A stretch of 64,000 nucleotides of DNA from Epinephelus fuscoguttatus (taxonomy: Eukaryota > Chordata > Actinopteri > Perciformes > Serranidae), in the NCBI RefSeq assembly GCF_011397635.1, contig NC_064761.1:29553643-29617642 (forward strand), read 5' to 3'. The notes beneath the pieces are model-generated. The model searched no databases. It was not told the origin of the DNA and was given only the letters and a program-made list of their open reading frames with translations. This document shows positions 56,103 to 64,000 of this stretch, in pieces. The translations under genes were made by a program, and so were the position numbers. Positions within the stretch are counted from its first letter, which is position 1; each line of letters begins with the position of its first letter.

Positions 56103-59100
56103 TCAAGAGCATCCGTGAATGATGTTCTCGACAGTGAGGTCTCTCTGTTTCTCAGCCACTATGTTGTGGTACAGTTTGCAGTGGAGTTTTCCTTGTTCAG
56201 GCTCAGTGAAAGCAGCCTTAGAGAATACTACTTGGTTGTCCTGGTTAACCTCCACTCCGTACTCCTGACAGAGTCGGGCTGTGAGTGATGTGTCTAAGAA
56301 CAAGAGCTGACCCAGTCCATGAAGAGGAAAGCGACAGTTACGACTGTTGTATCCGTGGCTGTATATTAGCAGCAGATCTCTACGACATGTCATCAGGTGA
56401 CGGTGCAGAGCACAGCTCTGCAGGAAGTTCAACCTCTGGGCCAATCGGAGCAAACGTATGGGGTTCCGCTCCAGAGAAGCTCGGTTTATGGAAAGAGCAA
56501 GTGTGATGGCAGGAGAGCTGCGAAGTCGCTCAGGGAGCTCCATGATGTGCTGTGTGGCACGAGCTGAACCTGGAGGATACAGGGGAAAAAAGAGAGCAAG
56601 CATGAAGAAATGATCCTGATCATGGCACATAAAGAAACACCTTACTTTATTTTATAATTTAGTCAGAGGACTGCTGAAGACAGATCTCTGCATCAATAGC
56701 CTGCCTGCGCAATTGATATGATGCTTAACCACACATGCAAATCAAAAACTTGCATGAAACAATAAAAAACAGTGACCAACCCAAGTTGTACAGCAGACCA
56801 AGAGCCTGGAACTCTTCCTGGTTGGGATGTGGCCCCTTTTCAGTTGCATAGCAGTCCAACAGCCAGCTCAGATTCTCCTGTAGGTGTGTGTCGTTAATGC
56901 ACGGGTCGTAGAGCCGCAGGGGCTCACCACAAAGCCGATAAGAGGCGTAGATCAGGAACCGCACTGTTCGCTCTAAAATGGCCACACAGTTCTCCCCAGA
57001 CACCCTCTGGATGATCATGTCCTGCTTCACGCCACGCAGTCGATCAAATACAAAGCCGTACACCTGTAGGGCAATATAAATGTGTTATTATATGTTGTGA
57101 AGATTTTTTTCTATGTACTCATTATTGCAACTTTAATATTACTGAATTATTACTGGGCTATGACAAATATGCCACATCAGAATCAAAGTTACTAGCTTCG
57201 GCCGAGATCCTTAAATTCTCATGTTTCATTTTAGTTTTTCTGCAAAAGATATTTACAAAAATGATATGGCCACTGATCGCTGAAAGTTTTTCCAGTTTGT
57301 CAGGCACCATAACACACAGCTTGTGCTATGTAAAGAAAGTGCTGCAGTTTGTGTTCAAAAGCCAAATATTTAGTCACTGCTATATGCTCATTTTTATGTC
57401 TTTTTGGTACTTTAAAGACAATTTGTTAGACACATGAGGTTTTGGAGGATGTTTACATGAAGCTGCGTTGGCTTAGCGCCTGTGTGCATACTAGTGAAGT
57501 CAAGCGTAACCAATGTTTTAACTACCATTAGGGATGTGTAGATGATGCTAAAAGTTACAATTCTAAGTGACCAATCCCCTTAATATACAAGTTAGTTTTT
57601 CTTGACTACACTCTAAGAATAATAGAAACAGTGACTGGAGAAACACTACTAGCCTCAGTCCAGGGATGCAGGTGAGGGGAGGCAGCAATGTCATCAATAA
57701 GGTAATGCACAGTTTTCAGCAGCACAGCAGGTGGGCGGAGGTCAGTGGGGATTGTGGAGTCTTTCCCAGCTGCTGGTCTGGAATACTCTTTGACAGCACG
57801 CAAGGGGTCTCCTTTGGGCTGTCGATCTCTTTCTGTGCCTGCCAACATCTCAAAATGGTGAAGGCGGTACTGTGCCTCACGGGCCCGCAGCTCACGAGCA
57901 GGGCACATGGTTTGGCAGGTTCCCCTGGGCACGGTCTCTTTCCCATGCTGCTCGCATCTCTCATCCTCCTCCACCTCTCTCCCCCTTGCTTTGACATGGC
58001 CTTGCCATTGCTCTTCACTCCTCTGTCTCCATTGTCCTCCTGCTGATGCACCCCTTCTCTGCGAGTGAGAGCTGCGTGAAAGAAACAGGTTGTTCACTGA
58101 AAATGTATTCCCATAGGAATCAGATATAAGTATACACAATAACAGCTTGTTTTCTTGTGTTGTGGCCCTCACTGACATCTGACAAAAACCTGTAATGACT
58201 GACACATAACCGCTATACTGATCAGCCACAACATTAAAACAGCTGGCAGGCGAAATGGATAACATTGATCATCTCATTAAAATGCAATGTTCTCTTTGGG
58301 TCCTGGCATTCATGTGGATGCTACTTGACACACACCACCCACCTAAAACACTGTTGCACACAAAGTAACCCCCCTCATGGCAACAGTACTCCCCAGTGGC
58401 AGAGCTCAAGGTGTCGACCTGGCCTACAGAATCCCCAGATCCAAATCCAGTCGAGCATCTGTGGGACGTGCTGATACCCCACCTCTACCTTGCAATCCAC
58501 AAGACTCTGCCACCAACATCCTGGTGCCAGACACCACTGGACACCCTACAGATGTCCTGTGTCCATGCCTCACCAGGTCAGAGAACCCCACTGCAAATCA
58601 GACTTGACTAAAACCTCTCATGGCATGTAAAAAGGACTTCTGATGTACCAGCTCATCCCATAAGTGCTCAATAGGATTGGGATCTGGGGAATTTGGAGAC
58701 CAGGTCGACGCCTTGAGCTCTTTGTGGAGTTCACATCAGGGGGTGCCATTGCTATGAGGGGGTGAAGATGGTCTGCAACTGCGTTTGGGTGAGTGGTGTA
58801 TGTAAAGTGGCATTCATATGCATACCAGGACACAAGGTTTCTTGGCAGTACATTGCATTGTAATGAGATAATCAACGTTCTTCACTTACACGGTCAGTGG
58901 TTTTAAAGTTGTGGCTAATCAGTGTATGTTTAACTGTACTCAGTTCTTATCTAAGTGGCTGTGGCTACCCTTTTCCCCCGTAGTTCTACATTTATTTGTG
59001 CAACACACCTGACTTAAAAGCTACCGTTGTCTTACGTTATGCAGAATGCACAATGCTATATTACTTTTCACCTTCTATTGCTTTTTCTCCTCCTTCTTAA

Positions 59101-59651
59101 GTCATTGATTGACAAAACAAGAGGCATTCAACTTATGAACGTACCACCACCTACCGGTGTTTGAGTTAAGTTTGGGTTTACGTTAGGTGTTGAGATAAGT
59201 CCTTACAAACTTTGTAACATAACTGAATCTGTATTGGACAAACCGTTAGCAAACGGTTTAAACAAAGCTATCATGCTAGCTCTATCCGAAATCTTTGTTT
59301 TCGCCGTCATTTCTAAAGCAACAGAACAAAGCACACAATAGCAACGTTTCACCAGTTAGTAGCTGGTAACTACTGTAACGTTACCGTACTGGTAGCTGTA
59401 AGAAGCTACTGGTAACTGTAAGAACTCACCAGGCGGCAGTTGTTAGCTTACTCTGTCAGTTAGCTAGCTAACAACGACAGATACCGCGCGAATGGCGTCT
59501 CTACTATCAAAGAATATTCAAGTTAGAGGAACCAAACTGTCAAGATACGATAGAAAACTTGGCTAGGGATGTAATTTTCTGGGAAATGGTTAATAAATGT
59601 GAAATAAACTCCGTGTACTCACATGCGACGAGGCGCTCTCCTCCGGTTCAT
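56103..59651 (-). CDS. sac3d1: SAC3D1, SAC3 domain-containing protein 1 (complete, four exons)
   Basis: Coding exons lie at 59623-59651, 57654-58071, 56781-57063 and 56103-56569, 1197 nt for 398 residues plus TGA. The N-terminus is basic (MNRRRAPRR). GTCQTMCPARELRAREAQ (from residue 60) is the signature opening of the SAC3/GANP/Nin1-like domain, which runs to about residue 370 with VYGFVFDRLRGVKQDMIIQ in exon 3. The length matches vertebrate SAC3D1 (about 360-400 residues). Family members contact mRNA-export or proteasome-lid type complexes; SAC3D1 itself is associated with centrosome and spindle integrity. The exon 2/3 junction appears to use a GC donor (GAG|GCTAGT). A poly(A) signal lies three bases after the stop. 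Intron 1 contains a fold-back transposon. Confidence 0.92.
58216..58926. mobile_element. Fold-back element built from Tc1/mariner transposase ends, SAC3D1 intron 1
   Basis: The ends TACTGATCAGCCACAACATT and GTTGTGGCTAATCAGTGTA are inverted, with TA at the flank. Both arms (58216-58620 and 58625-58926) encode, in opposite directions, remnants of the 3' end of a transposase. The left arm gives SPDPNPVEHLWDVL, containing the third acidic catalytic position, and the right arm has the same segment on the minus strand. No full ORF remains. Confidence 0.8.
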
Positions 59652-59691
59652 TGGTCCTTCAGAAAAGACCGCTCGTCACTTTCCAGCATCA

Positions 59692-59738
59692 GCCAATAAA
59701 AATGCGTCATCGTTGTTTTGATGCAACGTCACATCCGG
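59692..59738 (-). promoter_or_regulatory. Probable TATA-less SAC3D1 promoter motifs
   Basis: Just upstream of the SAC3D1 ATG, read on the minus strand, are CCGGATGT (ETS-like) directly joined to TGACG (CRE half-site), a second TGACGCA, and an ATTGG (inverted CCAAT) box. No TATA box is seen. This combination is common in housekeeping promoters. Assignment is by motif only. Confidence 0.4.
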
Positions 59739-60934
59739 AGTTGGACACAACACTTTACACACAGTGAAAAGGCCCTTGACTTAAGTTATTGTACTACGTG
59801 TCTTTAACCATTTCCAAACATGTAAAAAAAAAAACAAAAAAACAAACCACAGTTTGGGCCTCTCGTGTTAAATTCACTTGTAAAACACACGAGGCAGACA
59901 GCAGAATTCATTCATAAAACTGGACTTCACACTTCTACATTAAATCATTATCAACGAATTTGAGAGTTTTCTCTTATCAAGCAAACACAAATCTAACATG
60001 TATTTAAACTTGTCCATGCCCCCCAACTCTGCTCACATACTTATTTCCCTAGAACCAAGACTCCTTATATATTCTCCTAAGATCTCAGCTTCTGTTCTGG
60101 TCTGCATTTTTAATGTCTCTGAGCTGTTTGGCATCAGTAGGACCTGATAAGTATAAAAAACTAAACACTGTCTTTGAAAAGGAAGTAGTTTGGGAGAAAA
60201 ACAAAGAAAAATGAGGAAAGTGGGTTTCTTTTTTATGGTTACAGTGTGTAATAAAATATAAAACAGTTTATTTAAATGTCTGAATGTTGTTGTGCAAAGA
60301 CTAAATTACAAATAATGCACCATATCTAAAAGTCTTGTGATTTGTTCATTTTGTAAGTCTGGATGAATTTTCCTTGTTCCATACACCAAGTGAAGAATGT
60401 CCTTTTGTCTGTAGAGACAGTCTGTTACACCTAATTGGTCAAGGACAAGTTTCAACCATACAGTGTGATCAGGTTTTGTACCTTGTCCACTTTTGTGTCA
60501 AGATTAGCTGCAGACTAACTGTCCACGAATGAGGACAACAGATTTAAGTTGAGCAGAATGAAATATAAGGTGCAGCAAATGTCCTCATGAGGACGCAGGG
60601 TCTCAGGAGGACATTAAGGTATTTTTTGCAGCTGTATTTAACACATCATAAAACTGGAATACCCCCCTCTTGCATATTGTTGCTTCTCATTTAAATGGCC
60701 ATGCTGATTGTTCCGTTTTATATTTTTATTATTTTTGTTGTTGTTGTATTTATTACCAATGTTCCATCTATAAAACAGTATCAGTCATTATCCAACATTT
60801 ACAATATCTCATAATACAGCTGCAAAGAAATCAGACAAGACACAAACGCTACAAATATATGCAAACCGGGAAGATCTGGGGTTGAGGGGTATCCAAAGTG
60901 CATGTACTGTGTATCCCATGCTGTGTGCTGTCCT
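59739..60934. other. SAC3D1-HAUS8 intergenic segment
   Basis: AT-rich, with the HAUS8 3' UTR at its right (poly(A) candidate at 60725-60730). No other gene was seen. Confidence 0.6.
60725..60730 (-). terminator. Candidate HAUS8 poly(A) signal
   Basis: AATAAA on the minus strand lies about 205 bases past the HAUS8 stop, in an AT-rich stretch. A further AATAAA-like site lies close by. Confidence 0.4.
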
Positions 60935-63932
60935 TCACTGTTTGGGGCAGAACAGCTTGTGGGTTCTTGCAGTGCCCAGCTGTTCTTCCTCAGCGGCCTG
61001 CTGGACATGGACTGTGTGGCGGCAGATCAATGATGACAGCTCCAGCAGCTCTGAAAATGTACTAGAAAAATGGAAAACACCAAAGTTTGAGCACAAGTGT
61101 AACCTCGTCAGGCAGGATGCATTTTAGGTGCTACTGAATACCACTGAGTGCCAATATTCAACTCTTTAAAAGGTCGAGTGTGTAGGATCTAGGAGCATCT
61201 ATTGGCAGGAATGGTATGTAATATTCATAACTGTTTTCAGGCCTACAAAATAAGAAGTGTTGTGTTTTCCAGACCTTAGTAGTTCTTCTACATGCTTGGC
61301 ACATGGAAGAAGTTTCAGTTCTGCATCCTCAATGCTAGATGCCACTAAATCTTTCACACTGGACCTTTAAAAGTATCTTGTTTCAACTATGTAAATATGA
61401 AATTTCTTTAAGGAAGACTTATGTCACACAGTGCATTTCTCTGGATAGGAACAAAAGAGGAATAAATCAACACGTTGACACAAAGCAGATCATAGATTTA
61501 CAGTATCCCCAGCTTCCAAATGACAAGTTCTCTTCAGTATGTGCCTACCCTGACAGCTGCTGACTGATGTCCTTTGATGTTGTTTTCATGTCCCTAAGGC
61601 ACTCAAGGGAAGTGGTGTTGTCCGTATGATCTCCCTCTGTGCACTCCATCAGCAGCTTCTCACTCTCCTTCAGGCAAGCCTCCGCTTTATCTGAAATGTG
61701 TAGATACAGGTGCATGTGATTATAACAATATTTATCATCAAGTTAACGCTTCCTGCAAAATACATATATGTCATTTGGTGTTTACAGGAGCAATCAGTGG
61801 TTAGGTTACATAAAATAATTTAAAAAGCCAGAAGCACATTGTTTAAAATCAAATTTCTTTTGTGAGGACCCTAAGAACCATCTTCATGAGTTCCTGCAGC
61901 ACATAAATATCTGCTGTAAACCAGAATAATTCTGATTGTTTGTACTGCATTTGTTTTGTCTCTGCTTATCTCATAGGTTTGGAGTGGACAGGACTGTGCT
62001 GGAGAAGGGTGCTATAAGATATTTCCATGCACCAATTAAAATTTACCTATTTAAAGATAAACTATGCACATACAGATATACCTTTCCTCGAAAACAATGT
62101 ATAGTCTCATACAAAAGTAATCCTGCTCAGTCCTCAGTTATGACTCACTAGAAGTGTGTGGCAGTGTGTTTTTCTGTAGAGACTCTGGCCTCTTTCTTAT
62201 TGTCTGTGTGTGGGACATTTATGCATGTATCCCCACAGTACTCAGGTGAGGTTGGGGGCTTTACAAAAAGGTAGCAACCAAGTATTACACTTTTAACAGC
62301 AGCCATCCAAGAGACACAGGGCCAAAAAAAGTTAAATATAGGGAGACAAAAAGCCTAACGAGAGTGAATCTGGGCCTGGCTTTTACTTTCACCTCTACTA
62401 GCAAGCACATTTACAAATAGTGCCTGACAATCCTGCATAGTATACCTTTAAGAATTAGCATCAGATTATAGTTGTTGTGTTACGCTGGCAGAGTTAATCT
62501 GATCGAAACATTTATACACAGTTCGGATGAAGCAGATTAGCTGAGTTTTTGAGTATTAAAGTAAGTTACTGACGATTAACAATGCTGTTTTGGGCAACCT
62601 TTTTTGAAATAACTTTTGAAACATAGTGACAACAACCTAAAAACTCCATTCTGTCGCCATCAATGTAGAAATTCTTGACAGGCAGCTCATGTCGGGTGGT
62701 GTCAACAGCTGTGGCGAAAGACTTGTAATCCTTTGTGAACTGCCTGGCAGTTTCTGCTACTGGAGTCAGAGCAGCAATCTGAAGGAAAAGAATAACATTA
62801 GTGAGACGAGAATCATGTAGCCATACTTGTTTTTATACACAGTTTACACATTTTTTTCATTTTCAAAATACAAACCAACTATTCAACAGCTGTTTTGATC
62901 ATACAATACCATCAATCAGCACAGATGCGACCCACTAAGCTTTAATGAAGTATGAACATGCAATAGTAGCTAAGTATCTCCAATGATAAATGTCTGTGTG
63001 TTATGATACTCCATCATACAATGGACATTTTTAATATGTATGTTACGTAAGAAACATTTTCTAGTTATAAGTTTGTTGCTTGGCAATAAGGTGATGACTA
63101 CATTATGTCTGTCACTAAAATGCTGACCAATGACACTGTAAAAAAACGAAATTCATGTTCTTCTTTCACATTGCTTTTACAGCATGCAATAACAATTTTT
63201 AAGACAGACCAAATATTGAAAAGGTCCTCAAAGGAGATGATTTCCTGACCTGTAAATCCAGCAGCTCATTCGCTAGCCTGTTTTTCTCCATGAGGAGGTA
63301 CTGACGCTTTTTCTCCTTGACCTCATTATGAAGCGCCTCCTCTTCCTCCATCTCCTGCATGATTCTTGCCTCTGCCTCAGCCTTGAGCTTTGCGGTATTG
63401 CTCTCCATCTTATGTCACACATCAAAGAGACAGAGCCAGATGAGTCACAGCATGGGACTCAGACAAGTGGTTTATTCCCCACAGAGCACAGAGGACAATT
63501 CACTAAAAACTACTTAGACACAATGTTTCATTTAAAATGTTGTACTCTCTAATGTCCTCTGATTTAACAAAGCAGATGTATTAAAAACAAGGTTTTAGCA
63601 TATCAGATACACTTATATGTTAGACACATTTACCTTAGCTGTGAGGTAGGCCAGTAGGAATGTTTGCATTTCAACAATCCTCTTCTCATTCTCTGGATGT
63701 TTCTCCGGCTCGACTGCATTTTCAAGCACCGTTTTTTCTGAGAGAGATAGAAAAAGAACGGTTACACGATAATCTCATTTGAAAGTTATTTCAAGCATTT
63801 TAAGAGTTAAAATCATTTTACCTTTAATGACTGAAATATCAAACTCTGGGCGAAAGCAGTGTCCATCTGAGAAAGTGGACTGCAGAATACTTCTCCCAAG
63901 CAGTGAGGGCTCAGTTGTGTTTGACATCATTG
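60935..63932 (-). CDS. haus8: HAUS8, augmin complex subunit 8 (3' part; 5' exons outside the window)
   Basis: Six exons lie at 63822-63932, 63634-63737, 63250-63408, 62637-62778, 61549-61690 and 60935-61061, about 261 residues with consistent phases. They encode SLLGRSILQSTFSDGH, a coiled-coil segment (AEAEARIMQEMEEEEALHNE and KNRLANELLDLQ), FATAVDTTRHELPVK and a helical C-terminus ending FCPKQ. HAUS8 (Hice1) is the microtubule-binding augmin subunit that supports branching nucleation in the spindle. The last exon must start at TTTTTCTAG|TACATT (61061): a nearer AG at 61050 would break the frame. Human HAUS8 is about 410 residues, so the basic N-terminal region is missing here. Confidence 0.88.
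61166..61371. mobile_element. MITE (family C) in a HAUS8 intron
   Basis: TTTAAAAGGTCGAGTGTG at the left and CACACTGGACCTTTAA at the right are inverted repeats. Inner GGATCTAGGAGCATCTATTG mirrors CAATGCTAGATGCCACTAAA. 206 bp. Confidence 0.7.
62340..62452. repeat. Interspersed repeat fragment shared with 9613-9718
   Basis: It shares GAGTGAATCTGGG, CATTTACAAATAGTG and TGACAATCCTGCAT.GTATAC with the right half of the repeat near 9.6 kb. It lies in the HAUS8 intron between 61690 and 62637. Confidence 0.5.
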
Positions 63933-64000
63933 CTGTGAGAAAGATAACATGAACATAATGCAAAAGTTATTCATAGAACTCATTTAGACACTGTTACAGA

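Noticed and set aside
61040-61050. AG acceptor at 61051-61052 for the last HAUS8 exon
   Set aside because: It would shift the frame and truncate the protein; the CTAG acceptor at 61062-61063 restores a coiled-coil-like C-terminus.
1-64000. tRNA, rRNA, CRISPR arrays, bacterial operons or endogenous viral genes
   Set aside because: No cloverleaf, rRNA motif, regularly spaced repeat or viral gene block was seen on reading both strands.

Overview
This is a teleost nuclear genomic window. Genes are split into short exons with GT-AG introns, CA/GT microsatellites are frequent, and the mobile-element load is typical of ray-finned fish: Tc1/mariner, Rex3-like and L2/CR1-like LINE pieces, hAT MITEs and several fold-back MITE families. 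No bacterial, organellar or viral gene was seen.

All three recognised genes lie on the minus strand. From right to left they are: (1) the 3' half of HAUS8, the augmin microtubule-nucleation subunit (six exons, 60935-63932, 5' end outside the window); (2) a complete four-exon SAC3D1 (56103-59651, 398 codons), a SAC3/GANP-domain protein; and (3) a complete CPAMD8 (4617-54101), a secreted complement C3/alpha-2-macroglobulin-family protein with a thioester and a C-terminal Kazal module. The CPAMD8 model was built by hand from splice signals and protein similarity. It has 43 coding exons totalling 5634 nt, every junction phase agrees, and it encodes 1877 residues from a signal peptide to a stop codon.

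Layout: 1-3697 is 3' flank with a MITE split by a LINE. A possible extra 3' exon lies at 3698-3814. CPAMD8 occupies 4617-54101, and its introns hold nearly all the repeats: an L2-like tail in intron 42, MITEs and a hairpin in intron 41, a Rex3-like LINE in intron 37, a hAT MITE in intron 28, a dead Tc1-like element in intron 24, a LINE remnant in intron 20, and a second hAT MITE plus a long CA tract in intron 15. The segment 54102-56102 separates CPAMD8 from SAC3D1 and holds a MITE. SAC3D1 intron 1 contains a fold-back element made from transposase remnants. About 1.3 kb separates SAC3D1 from HAUS8.

The three genes are not a functional operon. HAUS8 and SAC3D1 both act at the spindle or centrosome, whereas CPAMD8 is extracellular, and in humans its loss causes anterior segment dysgenesis of the eye. 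I found no wholly new system. The most notable items are the multi-basic cleavage architecture and the fish low-complexity insert of CPAMD8, a probable GC-AG intron and near-absent 3' UTR in SAC3D1, and the DD38-spaced, inactivated Tc1-like transposon whose inverted repeats run into its own coding region.
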